Counted from the first letter of the stretch, positions 17,199 through 25,810 are shown. The stretch is 64,000 nucleotides of DNA from Runella defluvii (GCF_014195535.1 NZ_JACIBY010000003.1:124001-188000), one strand, 5' to 3'. The notes: generated by a model not told the origin, from the sequence alone. Numbers and translations: made by a program.

Positions 17199-18038
17199 TT
17201 AAATCGAAAGTTGCTTCATCCAATCAGCATCTACTTTGATGCTATCAATCGATGTTCCAGGGTATTGTTCCTGTTCTACAAGGTAGTATTTTACACCCGC
17301 TTTTTTGGCAGCTTTCAAAATGGTCACAAAGTCGATTGAGCCTTGTCCCAAATCTTTCTGGGTTACTTTGCCGCTACTGTCTTTTACCATGTCTTTGATG
17401 TGTACCAATTCGTAGCGTTTTCCGTATTTTTTGAAGTGCTCAACGGCATCTTGTCCCGCTGCTACAATCCAGCACAAATCCAATTCAAACATCACCTTTT
17501 TGGGGTCGGTGTTGGCCAAAAGCACTTCGTGAGGGATTTGCCCTTCGAGCGGTTTAAAAGAGTAATCGTGGTTGTGGTAGCCAAATTTCATTCCCGCGTT
17601 GGTTACTTTTTCGCCCACTTGGTTAAACAAATCGGCTTTTTTCTTCCAATCATCGATGGTTTTTTGAGGGCCTAAATAAGGACAAAGCATGTATTTGAGT
17701 CCCGCTTCAGCGCCACGCTCGATGTTTTTATCCAGGTCTTTGTTCATGTCAAAGTGTGTACTCACCATTTTGACGCCCATATCACCCAAAAAAGTTTTAC
17801 ATTCTTTCGGCGACATTCCCCACAAAAAGTCAGGACCGCCGTAGCTTTCAAATTGTGTATAGCCCATTTCAGCCAATTTTTTCATGGTTCCTTTGGCATC
17901 TTTTGGCATCAAATCACGAACGCTGTAAAGCTGAATTCCAAATTTTTTGATGGGTTTCGCTTCAGTAAAAAGACTTGGTGTGAGGGCAATTCCCGCGCTT
18001 AATGCGGATGTTTGTTTCAAAAAATCGCGACGATTCAT
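17199..18038 (-). CDS. Exported sugar phosphate isomerase/epimerase-like TIM barrel
   Basis: A 279-residue xylose-isomerase-like TIM-barrel protein. The ATG at 18038 gives MNRRDFLKQTSALSAGIALT, an RR-x-F-L-type Tat signal peptide, so the folded protein is probably exported to the periplasm. Barrel landmarks are GIQLYSVRDLM, MLCPYLGP, KFGYHNHDYSF, MFELDLCWIVAAG, LVHIKDM and the C-terminal YLVEQEQYPG. Metal-binding Glu, Asp and His residues are present in these segments. The substrate is unknown; related Bacteroidota proteins are linked to oxidised-sugar or inositol catabolism. An upstream in-frame extension was rejected because the next ATG starts the Tat motif. Confidence 0.88.
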   Translation of the reverse strand: MNRRDFLKQTSALSAGIALTPSLFTEAKPIKKFGIQLYSVRDLMPKDAKGTMKKLAEMGYTQFESYGGPDFLWGMSPKECKTFLGDMGVKMVSTHFDMNKDLDKNIERGAEAGLKYMLCPYLGPQKTIDDWKKKADLFNQVGEKVTNAGMKFGYHNHDYSFKPLEGQIPHEVLLANTDPKKVMFELDLCWIVAAGQDAVEHFKKYGKRYELVHIKDMVKDSSGKVTQKDLGQGSIDFVTILKAAKKAGVKYYLVEQEQYPGTSIDSIKVDADWMKQLSI

Positions 18039-18135
18039 TGGTGATTGGTGGTTAGTTTCAGGAAAAAAAACGAAAAATGTGCTTTCTACTTGCATTGTGC
18101 TAAGTATTTTTGTCTTTCAATTAATAATCATCTTC

Positions 18136-19338
18136 GTGCATTCTTTTCCACTTGTATATCTAAAACCCAATCGCGACGAAGCCGTACGGCGGTTTCATCC
18201 GTGGGTTTTTTCGGGGGCTATCGCCCGAATCAAAGGCCAACCAACTGACGGTGAAATCGTTGAAGTTTGTGATAGCCGTGGCCAGTACTTGGCAACGGGG
18301 CATTACCACAATGGCAACATTGCCGTAAAATTGTTCAGTTTTGAACAATTTGTACCCAACGTTGATTTTTGGAAACAAAAATTGCAAAAAGCACTGACCG
18401 TTCGCCAGCAGCTTTTTGCCACCCAATGGAGTAGTGAAGACACCATCACCAATAGCTACCGCTTGGTACACGGTGAAGGCGATGGTTTACCTGGGCTTAT
18501 TATCGACTTTTACAACGGGGTGTTGGTTATTCAAGCCCATTCGATTGGGATGTACCGCGTGCTCGATGAGTTGGCGCAAGCATTACAAGATTTATACGGC
18601 AGCGATTTGAAAGCCATTTATAATAAAAGCGCTGATACCTTGCCCGATGAGTTTGCCAAAACTACCCAAAACGGGTACGTTTTCGGTAGTTGTCCCGTTC
18701 CGCATCCTGTCAAAGAAAACGGACATACTTTTTTGATTGATTGGGAAACGGGGCAAAAAACGGGCTTTTTCCTCGATCAACGCGATAACCGACGGTTGTT
18801 GGGAAGCTATGCCAAAGGAAAAAATGTCCTGAATGCGTTTTGCTATTCGGGTGGTTTTTCTATTTATGCTTTGGCAGAAGGAGCACAATCGGTCGATTCG
18901 GTGGATGCCTCCAAAAAAGCGATTGAATTGACGGAGCGCAATGTAGAAGCCAATTTTGGTGAGACGACAAACCACCAGTCGTATGCAGAAGACGTAATGA
19001 AGTTTTTAAAAGAAACAACAGGTACTTACGATTTGATGATTCTTGACCCACCAGCCTATGCCAAGAGCATGTCGGCGCGTCATCGTGCCGTACAAGGGTA
19101 TAAGCGATTGAATGCAGAAGGTATCAAGCACCTAAAACCAAACGGGATATTGTTCACGTTTTCGTGTTCGCAAGTAGTGGATCGCGAGCTGTTTTACAAC
19201 ACGGTGGTTGCAGCGGCCATCGAGGCAGGACGCCAAGTGCGGGTTTTACACCAAATTACGCAGCCCGCCGACCACCCCGTCAATCTTTTCCATCCTGAAG
19301 GAAGCTACCTCAAAGGACTGGTACTTTGGGTCGAGTAA
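18136..19338 (+). CDS. RlmI-type class I rRNA cytosine methyltransferase
   Basis: About 400 residues of the YccW/RlmI family, SAM-dependent 5-methylcytosine methyltransferases acting on 23S rRNA. An N-terminal PUA domain (LKPNRDEAVRRFHPWVFSGA) is followed by the EEHxxR-like middle segment (EGDGLPGLIIDFY) and the Rossmann core, with VLNAFCYSGGFSIYAL as the SAM loop and LDPPAYAKS as the catalytic-site loop. The reading frame is open back to 17947, but that part overlaps the divergent isomerase gene. GTG 18136 gives MHSFPLVYLKPNRDE and family-typical length, so I chose it. Confidence 0.85.
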   Translation: MHSFPLVYLKPNRDEAVRRFHPWVFSGAIARIKGQPTDGEIVEVCDSRGQYLATGHYHNGNIAVKLFSFEQFVPNVDFWKQKLQKALTVRQQLFATQWSSEDTITNSYRLVHGEGDGLPGLIIDFYNGVLVIQAHSIGMYRVLDELAQALQDLYGSDLKAIYNKSADTLPDEFAKTTQNGYVFGSCPVPHPVKENGHTFLIDWETGQKTGFFLDQRDNRRLLGSYAKGKNVLNAFCYSGGFSIYALAEGAQSVDSVDASKKAIELTERNVEANFGETTNHQSYAEDVMKFLKETTGTYDLMILDPPAYAKSMSARHRAVQGYKRLNAEGIKHLKPNGILFTFSCSQVVDRELFYNTVVAAAIEAGRQVRVLHQITQPADHPVNLFHPEGSYLKGLVLWVE

Positions 19339-19346
19339 AAATAAGA

Positions 19347-19371
19347 ACAGCAGGGCAATTTGCCCTGCTGT
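19347..19371. terminator. Hairpin between convergent genes
   Basis: ACAGCAGGGCA (19347-19357) and TGCCCTGCTGT (19361-19371) form a perfect 11-bp stem with a 3-nt loop. There is no strong T-run, so termination is plausible but not certain. Confidence 0.6.
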
Positions 19372-19398
19372 AATACTCAACTACCCAACCAGACCCTA

Positions 19399-19863
19399 CT
19401 ATTGGCCTACAATTTGGCTTTTTAAGCCTCCTAAAACACCTAAAAGTTCGTTTTGCTCGGTAGATGGTACATTGAACTTATTCAAGGCCATCACTAAGTC
19501 ATTGACCAGTGAGTTGAACTCAGTATCAGTGATTTTCATCCCTTTGTGGGCTGTCACCATGTCTTTTCCTGTGTATTTCTGTGGACCGCCGCTAGCCTGA
19601 CCAATTTGGTCAATTAGGTTGTTACGAAGGGCAGTCAAACGTGCCGTGTTACCTTTTTGTACTTCTTGAAGAAGTGGCGTAAACGTACGAACCATGTTTG
19701 GATCTGCCGCTACGTTTGTGATAAATTGATCCACAACGGCTGAAATGGCGCTAACCCCACCAAGGCGGTCATACAATGATTTTGGCGCTGCTTCTTCTTC
19801 TTTCTTACAAGATGACATAATGAACACAAGCGCAACCGATAAAGACAAAAATGCTTTTTTCAT
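19399..19863 (-). CDS. Group 1 truncated hemoglobin as a lipoprotein
   Basis: A 154-residue protein with a lipoprotein signal (MKKAFLSLSVALVFIMSSC, lipidated Cys19) followed by a trHb group I-like globin. Globin landmarks are SLYDRLGGVSAISAVVDQF (about 29-47), VAADPNMVRTF and the probable proximal heme ligand H106 in DMVTAHKGMKI. Most truncated hemoglobins are cytosolic; this one should be anchored to the membrane or cell surface. The first distal positions are not the usual FY pair, so ligand binding may differ. It is in the same direction as the HMA-like gene upstream (77 bp gap). Confidence 0.88.
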   Translation of the reverse strand: MKKAFLSLSVALVFIMSSCKKEEEAAPKSLYDRLGGVSAISAVVDQFITNVAADPNMVRTFTPLLQEVQKGNTARLTALRNNLIDQIGQASGGPQKYTGKDMVTAHKGMKITDTEFNSLVNDLVMALNKFNVPSTEQNELLGVLGGLKSQIVGQ

Positions 19864-19940
19864 GGTTTTAATTGATTTAATTGATTGAGAAAATGGATTA
19901 AATTAAAACTTGAGTAGTTATTGAGAGAAAATAAAAGATG

Positions 19941-20372
19941 CTAACGGAAACAGAAGGCGTATTTAGCGCGCTCAAATGCTTGAATGTACGACAACGGCAC
20001 GGGGCATTCAGGGCCGCTTGCTGTAATGCCATCAAAGGATGCGGGCTCAACTTTTTTGGCAGAATAGGTGCCTACCAATGATTTCAAAGAAGACTCGTTG
20101 GTGGCATCAGGGTCAAAAGTGATGCTCACGAGTTGACTTGCGGGGTTGACTGTACAAGCGGTGACCCCTTTTTGTTGACTCATTTGTTTTTGTAACGCTT
20201 CCGAATTAGTAGTTTCATCAAGCCCATCTACTTTTATGATGGTCATGCTAATTGGCTTTACGTAAGCGTGCATGGGGGCAGGTTCTAAATTGGCATAGAC
20301 AACAAATGCCATAAAAAGAAAACCTAAGGAGTAAAGCGAAATTTTAGCGGTTTTGATAAGTCCTTTTTTCAT
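19941..20372 (-). CDS. Membrane-anchored HMA-fold-like protein lacking CxxC
   Basis: A 143-residue protein with an N-terminal hydrophobic segment (ISLYSLGFLFMAFVVYA) and a domain resembling heavy-metal-associated ferredoxin-like folds: MTIIKVDGLDETTNSEALQ, KGVTACTVNPASQLVSITF and SLKSLVGTYSAKKVEP. The usual metal-binding CxxC after the first strand is absent; two cysteines occur near the C-terminus (ECPVPL and YAFCF). It may be a degenerate metal chaperone or a structural module. It is divergent from the ECF sigma gene (166 bp gap) and upstream of the globin lipoprotein gene, with which it may be co-transcribed. Confidence 0.65.
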   Translation of the reverse strand: MKKGLIKTAKISLYSLGFLFMAFVVYANLEPAPMHAYVKPISMTIIKVDGLDETTNSEALQKQMSQQKGVTACTVNPASQLVSITFDPDATNESSLKSLVGTYSAKKVEPASFDGITASGPECPVPLSYIQAFERAKYAFCFR

Positions 20373-20538
20373 GGTCGATAACCTTTTTGGTACTATCTAC
20401 GAGGACGAATGTCAAGTTGGATTTAGAGGACTGATTTTTTTTTTGGATATTGCATACATGAAAGCTCTTAAACAGAAGTACGCTCGCTTTTGTTTACTTG
20501 TAAATACTGTCTATTCTCAAGTGGTTTAACTTTTTTAT

Positions 20539-21078
20539 ATGGGATTAAAAACGCCTAAATTGAATGAGAGCGAACTATTGGAACTGTTGCGAAGGCAAGA
20601 TCGCAAAGCTTTCAATTACCTTTATGATAATTACTCCGACGCACTGTACGGGGTTATCTTAAAGGTGGTTCGCATTGAAGAAACTGCACAAGATTTGTTG
20701 CAAGAAATCTTCGTCAAAATTTGGAAGAACATTGCCCAATACGACTCAAGCAAAGGGCGTTTGTTTACCTGGATGCTCAATATCGCACGAAATACGTCGA
20801 TAGATTATTTGCGAGTTAATCGCCTCGAAATCCAAGACATAGATACAGCCGTATATACTGTAGAACAAGGTCAATCAATATATGAGGAAATTAACAACAA
20901 CGAACTTAAAGAAGTGGTGTCGCAACTAAAACCGGAGCAGCAAACGCTGATAGAAATGGTGTATTGGGGAGGCTACACGCACGAAGAGGCAGCCCAAAGG
21001 CTAGACATGCCGCTTGGGACGGTAAAAACGCGTGTGCGAAGTGCTCTTAGGGATTTAAGAAAATTTTTTGGTGCATGA
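20539..21078 (+). CDS. ECF-type RNA polymerase sigma factor
   Basis: A 179-residue sigma-70 family factor with region 2 (about residues 22-88: LYDNYSDALYGVILKV, TAQDLLQEIFVKIWKN, GRLFTWMLNIARNTSIDYLR) and region 4 (about 125-175: LKPEQQTLIEMVYWGGYTHE, then a helix-turn-helix ending LGTVKTRVRSALRDLR). The YWGGYTHEEAA form matches sigma-K/SigK-like ECF factors paired with RskA. The stop overlaps the anti-sigma start by 4 bp. It probably controls envelope or oxidative stress genes; targets cannot be read from this window. Confidence 0.93.
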   Translation: MGLKTPKLNESELLELLRRQDRKAFNYLYDNYSDALYGVILKVVRIEETAQDLLQEIFVKIWKNIAQYDSSKGRLFTWMLNIARNTSIDYLRVNRLEIQDIDTAVYTVEQGQSIYEEINNNELKEVVSQLKPEQQTLIEMVYWGGYTHEEAAQRLDMPLGTVKTRVRSALRDLRKFFGA

Positions 21079-21866
21079 TTAACGTTAAAGAATACATAGA
21101 ATCAGGTATCCTAGAAGACTATCTTTCAGGGAACGTTTCTGAACAGGAACGGAGGGAAGTGGATTGCCTATCTAAAATTTACCCCGAAATAAGGACTGAG
21201 TTAGATAGTCTCAGCGATACAATAGAACGATTTGCTTTTGCCAACAAAGTGGCTGCTCCAGCTGCATTGAAAAGTAAAATTATGGCACAGCTCACCTTTG
21301 CAGACGATGAACCTGAAACACAGGTGGAACAACTTGTTGAGGAGGAAGAAGATAATGTGCCCGTTTTACCGCTTAATTCGCGCGGAAATTCCTTTCAATG
21401 GGGATGGGTAGCGGCGGCTTCAGTAGCAGCTTTGGTTGGCTCGGTGGTGTACTTCAACGCTCGTTTGGATACACTTTCTACAACGGTGGCACAACAACAG
21501 ACCGAAATAAAAGTACAAACAACGCAAATTGCGCAATTAAATGATGCCAATAACCAGTTTGTGACTTTGAAAGGGGTAGAGAAATCACCTAGTAGTTCGG
21601 TGCGGGTTGTGTGGAATCCTAAAACGCAGGAAGTTCAGTTAAGTGTTTTGTCATTGCCTACTCCTAGTGCCGACAAACAATATCAACTTTGGGCGTTGGT
21701 GGAAGGAAAGCCAGTTGATTTAGGCGTGTTTGATGTAAGTACTGCCTTCCAAAAAATGAAAACGACGGGACAAGCAGAAGCATTTGCGGTCACGCTCGAA
21801 AAGAAGGGAGGCAATCCGACGCCTCATTTGGAAGAGTTATACGTGATGGGTAAGGTGGCAGGGTAA
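21075..21866 (+). CDS. RskA-family anti-sigma factor
   Basis: A 263-residue membrane-bound anti-sigma factor. The N-terminal cytosolic part (about 1-105: YIESGILEDYLSGNVSEQER) binds the sigma factor. A single span lies at about 112-127 (WVAAASVAALVGSVVYF), and the periplasmic RskA C-terminal domain carries VWNPKTQEVQLSV, KQYQLWALVEGKPVDLGVF and a terminal GNPTPHLEELYVMG. It overlaps the sigma gene by 4 bp (ATGA), so the two are made in a fixed ratio. Such factors release sigma on an envelope signal by regulated proteolysis. Confidence 0.92.
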   Translation: MINVKEYIESGILEDYLSGNVSEQERREVDCLSKIYPEIRTELDSLSDTIERFAFANKVAAPAALKSKIMAQLTFADDEPETQVEQLVEEEEDNVPVLPLNSRGNSFQWGWVAAASVAALVGSVVYFNARLDTLSTTVAQQQTEIKVQTTQIAQLNDANNQFVTLKGVEKSPSSSVRVVWNPKTQEVQLSVLSLPTPSADKQYQLWALVEGKPVDLGVFDVSTAFQKMKTTGQAEAFAVTLEKKGGNPTPHLEELYVMGKVAG

Positions 21867-21877
21867 TCCTGCCCCGT

Positions 21878-21922
21878 CCCCAACAAAAAAGCCTCGGCAA
21901 CGCCGAGGCTTTTTTGTTGGGG
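21878..21922. terminator. Strong bidirectional terminator
   Basis: Two perfect 21-bp arms (21878-21898 and 21902-21922) form a GC-rich core (GCCTCGGC/GCCGAGGC) flanked by an A-run on one side and a T-run on the other. It functions in both directions between the anti-sigma gene and the convergent Dabb gene. Confidence 0.92.
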
Positions 21923-21938
21923 AGTTTTTTGAGAAAAA

Positions 21939-22337
21939 CTATTTAGCAATGCTTGCGTCAATCACCAATTCTTTTTCCCAAGATGCTTGGTTGTTTTTTA
22001 CAAACTCTTGGTATTTAGGGTGATTTTGGAACGTCAAAATGTCATCCTTTGTGCGGAAAGTAAGATAGTGCATCGCATCATATTCTGAGCTTCCTGCCAC
22101 GCTCAACGTTTTACCACCTGAGTAAGCAACCATTTGGTGAATCTCACGGCGGAGCTGAGCAAATTCATTCATGTGGCGCTCAATGTCGGCGGCACTTGCG
22201 TCGGCTTTAAATTTAATGCAAACGATTTTTTGAATCTCTGCATTCTGACTTGGCGTGTAGGCTCCGTAAATGATGAGCATAAATACACAAAGGCCAAATA
22301 CTGGTTTGATATATCCGAAAAACTTCTTCTTGTTCAT
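21939..22337 (-). CDS. Dabb (stress-responsive A/B barrel) protein
   Basis: A 132-residue protein with an N-terminal membrane anchor or signal (FGYIKPVFGLCVFMLIIYGA) and a Dabb domain (about 38-125): KIVCIKFKADASAADIERHM, SSEYDAMHYLTFRTKDDI and FQNHPKYQEFV. These ferredoxin-like dimers appear in stress proteins and some enzymes; no activity can be assigned. It is convergent with the anti-sigma gene through a strong terminator. Upstream is AT-rich non-coding DNA. Confidence 0.88.
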   Translation of the reverse strand: MNKKKFFGYIKPVFGLCVFMLIIYGAYTPSQNAEIQKIVCIKFKADASAADIERHMNEFAQLRREIHQMVAYSGGKTLSVAGSSEYDAMHYLTFRTKDDILTFQNHPKYQEFVKNNQASWEKELVIDASIAK

Positions 22338-22662
22338 TTTGGTAATAAGTTGATTTTTAAACTTCAGTTTTCACGTCTGATTTTGAATACGATGCAAAGA
22401 TAACGAACGAAATTTAAAAATTGTACTTTTTTTATTAAAAATATAAACAATTCTGTATTTTTTGCTTTTTGCCAAATCAAATTACGACTGTATTAAAAGT
22501 GACGATACAACCTTATTCATCGTCTCAGTAAAAATTTGAAGATTAAATCGATGATTCTGCAAAAAATACTCAGCCAATTACTTAATTCAAAAACTTATTT
22601 TACGCCATTTTACAGTTCAAAAATGGTTTTATTTCGGTTTTTGAGGATAAAAAATACGATAT

Positions 22663-22678
22663 TACACTTTTGTGTAAA
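22663..22678. promoter_or_regulatory. Palindromic operator-like site
   Basis: TTACACTTTTGTGTAA is a perfect inverted repeat (6-bp arms, 4-nt centre) in the AT-rich leader of the phospholipase C-like gene, and CACTTTTG within it resembles a Bacteroidota -7 box. It is preceded by TACGATATT, which is also found in the inverted-repeat leader of the exporter operon at 37.8 kb. Confidence 0.4.
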
Positions 22679-22703
22679 GAACAAATACCAAATAAAATTT
22701 GGG

Positions 22704-23717
22704 GTGCACCCCTGTAATCTATGTTTAATTCGGAAAATATTTACACTAATTTTTCTTCTGTTATTGCTGAATATCCCAATTGGTGGCTTTTGTGGTAAAA
22801 TAAAGTGGGGTTTTTGGGCGCACCAGCGCATCAACCGTCTCGCGGTTTTTAGCCTTCCTCCCGAAATGCAAGTGTTTTTCAAAACACAAATCAACTACTT
22901 GACTGAAAATGCGGTCAATCCCGACAAAAGGCGCTACGCCGTAGTGGGAGAGGCCCCACGCCATTATATTGACGCAGAGGCGTATGGAGATAGCGCATTG
23001 TACAAACTTCCTTACTACTGGAAAGAGGCGGTTGAAAAATACGGCGAAGATACGCTGGCGCTCAATGGTACTGTCCCTTGGGCAATCCAGCAATACAAAT
23101 TTCAGCTTACGGAAGCATTTCGTCAAAAAAATCCCCGTCGTATCTTACGGGTAGCGGCAGATTTGGGGCATTATATTGCCGACGCCAACGTACCCCTGCA
23201 CACAACCCGCAATTACAACGGACAAATGACGGGTCAGGAAGGGATTCATGCCTTTTGGGAGTCGAGGGTGGCAGAATTGTACGGGGAAAGTTATGATATG
23301 TTTGTGGGTGCGGCTATGTATGAACATAAAGTTGCCCATCGCGCTTGGCAGGCTGTCCGCAATGCCAATGCAGGATTGGACAGTGTCCTACGGTTTGAGC
23401 GGGAGTTGTCGGCGAAATTTCGACCTGAACAAAAATACGTATTGGAAGATCGTAATGGGGTGATAGTAAAGACCTATTCGAGGGAGTTTTCGGAACGGTA
23501 CCACCAGCTGCTAAACCGCCAAGTAGAACGGCAAATGCGTGCTTCGGTTAAAATGGTGGCGGATTTTTGGTTTACGTGTTGGGTGGATGCAGGCCAGCCC
23601 ATCCTTTCTGATTTCTCGCATTTTGACTTAGACGAACAAGCAAAAAAAGAAGAAAAAGAAGAAAAAATGGGCTGGTTGAAGCGACTATTTTCGGTCAGAA
23701 CGGAGAGTGATAATTAG
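22704..23717 (+). CDS. Secreted zinc-dependent phospholipase C-like protein
   Basis: A member of the bacterial zinc-dependent phospholipase C / S1-P1 nuclease-like family. Candidate zinc ligands are in GFWAHQRINR, EAPRHYIDAEAYG, DLGHYIADANVPLHTTRNYN and GIHAFWESRVAELYG. The C-terminus is charged (KKEEKEEKMGW). The frame is open to TTG 22536 with ATGs at 22551 and 22623, but that stretch is AT-rich and carries a palindrome typical of a regulatory region. GTG 22704 gives a normal signal peptide (MHPCNLCLIRKIFTLIF, then LLLLLNIPIGG), so I prefer it with moderate confidence (337 residues). The stop overlaps the convergent symporter stop by 4 bp. Confidence 0.8.
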   Translation: MHPCNLCLIRKIFTLIFLLLLLNIPIGGFCGKIKWGFWAHQRINRLAVFSLPPEMQVFFKTQINYLTENAVNPDKRRYAVVGEAPRHYIDAEAYGDSALYKLPYYWKEAVEKYGEDTLALNGTVPWAIQQYKFQLTEAFRQKNPRRILRVAADLGHYIADANVPLHTTRNYNGQMTGQEGIHAFWESRVAELYGESYDMFVGAAMYEHKVAHRAWQAVRNANAGLDSVLRFERELSAKFRPEQKYVLEDRNGVIVKTYSREFSERYHQLLNRQVERQMRASVKMVADFWFTCWVDAGQPILSDFSHFDLDEQAKKEEKEEKMGWLKRLFSVRTESDN

Positions 23718-25402
23718 GCATTGGCAGGCTTAATTTTTTGAATTAACCACGCAAAAGCAATAACGAGTACGCATCCGACGACGTTGAGCCATAAAAACGC
23801 CATTAAATCATACCACCAACACAGAACTACGCCGATTTCGGCCACAATTGCTCCCCAAAAAGTAGCTTTTCCACCAATGTTTTTGAAGTAAAACGCGACT
23901 AAGAATATCCCTAAAATAACGCCGTAGAAAAGTGAACCAAGAATATTGACGGCCTCAATCATGCTTCCCAATTTGCTGGCATATTGCGCCACAAAAATGC
24001 AAAAAATGCCCCATCCAATGGTAGAAATGCGGGTTGCCATCAAATAATGATTGTCATTGGCATCGGTTTTATAGACGCGTTTGTACAAATCTACAACTGT
24101 GGTAGAGGCCAAGGAGTTGTAGGCAGCGGCAATAGAACCCATTGACGCACTAAAAATGACGGCAATTAATAAACCAATCAGTCCAATGGGGAGGCGGTCG
24201 AGTACGAATCGTAAGAATACGTAATTCACATCGCTGGTATCGGCGGTTGGGTTGTTTTTCTTAATTAAGGAAACCGCGTCTTTTTTAAGCTGTTTTTGGG
24301 TGTCGTCCGATTCTTTCAACGCTTCTTGCCAATGGGCAATCGAAGTTTCGTCTTTGGAATCCAATGCTTTGGCCAAACCATCGACGGCTGCCCGTTGACT
24401 GCTCACGGCCAATGAATGTTTCTCTTCCAACGATTGGTAATCGGCGGCGTATTCGCTATTTCTGAGTTTGTCAGTTTCTACTTTGTTAAAAAACAACGGG
24501 GCGGGATTGTATTGATAATAGACAAAAACGAGCACGCCAACGAGCAAAATCAGGAATTGCATCGGGATTTTTAACAAACCATTCATTACGAGACCCATGC
24601 GACTTTGCCCGATGGACTCTCCCGTGAGGTAGCGGCCTACTTGTGATTGGTCAGTGCCAAAATACGATAGTTGCAAAAAGAAACCTCCAATCAGACCCGA
24701 CCAAATATTATAACGGCTATTGGGATCAAAATGAAAATCAATGGTGTTAAGACGTCCTGCTTTACCCGCAATCTTGAGCGCATCCACAAAACCAATGTCA
24801 CTAGGCAACAGATGAACAACCATGTAACCTGCCACAAACATGGCCATGGTTACAATAATCATTTGCTGTAAGTGGGTGTGAGAAATGGCTTTTGTGCCGC
24901 CCGTAACGGTATAAATAAGTACCAACGAGCCCATCAAAATATTGGTCCAAGTTAAATCCCAGCCTAAAATAGTGGCTAAAATGATGGAAGGAGCATAAAT
25001 GGAAAGCCCCGTTGAAAGTCCGCGCGATAATAAAAATAGGATAACGGTAAAAATCCGAACTCGACCATCAAACCTAGTTTCGAGAAATTCGTAGGCAGTA
25101 AACACTTTGAGTCGGTGAAAAATAGGGACAAAAGTGATACTTAGCACGACCATCGCCAGTGGAAGCCCAAAATAAAACTGAACAAAGCGCATTCCGTCGG
25201 CAAAGCCTTGGCCTGGGGCAGATAAAAAAGTAATCGCACTCGCTTGTGTAGCCATTACGGAAAAGCATACGTGGTACCAAGGCAGCGATTGACCTGCAAT
25301 AAGATAATCATCGATGTTTTGCTTGCCACGGCTTCGGTAAATACCGTAAATAATAATAAAACTGAGGGTACCAATTAAGACAATCCAGTCAATAAAACTC
25401 AT
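23714..25402 (-). CDS. Sodium:solute symporter (SSS family)
   Basis: A 562-residue transporter of the SSS/SLC5 type with a run of membrane helices starting at FIDWIVLIGTLSFIIIYGIY. Core motifs are DDYLIAGQSLPWYHVCFSVMATQASAITF (TM1 region), FYFGLPLA and the TM8-like FSASMGSIAAAYNSLASTTVVDLY. Residues about 302-387 form a long polar, helical insertion (ETDKLRNSEYAADYQ and following) between helices, presumably a periplasmic loop. The substrate is unknown; the family carries sugars, sialic acid, amino acids and vitamins. A 46-codon membrane protein gene lies 49 bp upstream on the same strand and is probably co-transcribed. Confidence 0.92.
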   Translation of the reverse strand: MSFIDWIVLIGTLSFIIIYGIYRSRGKQNIDDYLIAGQSLPWYHVCFSVMATQASAITFLSAPGQGFADGMRFVQFYFGLPLAMVVLSITFVPIFHRLKVFTAYEFLETRFDGRVRIFTVILFLLSRGLSTGLSIYAPSIILATILGWDLTWTNILMGSLVLIYTVTGGTKAISHTHLQQMIIVTMAMFVAGYMVVHLLPSDIGFVDALKIAGKAGRLNTIDFHFDPNSRYNIWSGLIGGFFLQLSYFGTDQSQVGRYLTGESIGQSRMGLVMNGLLKIPMQFLILLVGVLVFVYYQYNPAPLFFNKVETDKLRNSEYAADYQSLEEKHSLAVSSQRAAVDGLAKALDSKDETSIAHWQEALKESDDTQKQLKKDAVSLIKKNNPTADTSDVNYVFLRFVLDRLPIGLIGLLIAVIFSASMGSIAAAYNSLASTTVVDLYKRVYKTDANDNHYLMATRISTIGWGIFCIFVAQYASKLGSMIEAVNILGSLFYGVILGIFLVAFYFKNIGGKATFWGAIVAEIGVVLCWWYDLMAFLWLNVVGCVLVIAFAWLIQKIKPANA

Positions 25403-25451
25403 TGGCAGGAGGGATTAGGTGGAAAGTGAAAGGTTTAGAAATCTGGGAATA

Positions 25452-25592
25452 TTATTCGAAATACTTCATCATTACGTAAAAAAGCACCATAAGTACTAAT
25501 AAGGTACCAATGACAATGCGGTACATTTGGCGCCAACTTTTAATGAAAGGTGGTAATCCTTCGGTCTCGTTAGGTTGCTGGGAGTCCATCAT
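25452..25592 (-). CDS. Small single-span membrane protein upstream of symporter
   Basis: A 46-residue ORF below common length cut-offs. It reads MMDSQQPNETEGLPPFIKSW, then RQMYRIVIGTLLVLMVLFYV and MMKYFE. It has a polar, Pro-containing N-terminus, a W-R-x-M-Y membrane-entry motif and one transmembrane helix. It sits 49 bp before the sodium:solute symporter gene on the same strand. The composition (soluble head, single helix, short charged tail) is that of a genuine bitopic peptide, not noise. I infer an accessory subunit or stabiliser of the transporter. Whether the first or second Met is used is open. Confidence 0.65.
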   Translation of the reverse strand: MMDSQQPNETEGLPPFIKSWRQMYRIVIGTLLVLMVLFYVMMKYFE

Positions 25593-25810
25593 ACAAATGC
25601 GCAAAATTTGAGTAGCAAAAGGGAATGGGTGAATTATTTGTTTTACATCAAAAAAATAACCAAAATGCGTGCCGTAAAATTAGGTGTATTCTTTGAGCTT
25701 CTGGTAAAGATTAGCTAGAAAGTCAAAAAAGATGTTTAAAGCGTCATAATCCTAGTTTTAACAACCGATACTTTTTTCAAAAACCCTTAATTTAACTTAT
25801 TTTTCATTCA

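Noticed and set aside
17947-18135. Long N-terminal extension of the RlmI-like gene
   Set aside because: It would overlap the divergent sugar isomerase-like gene and has no family-like residues; GTG 18136 gives the right length.
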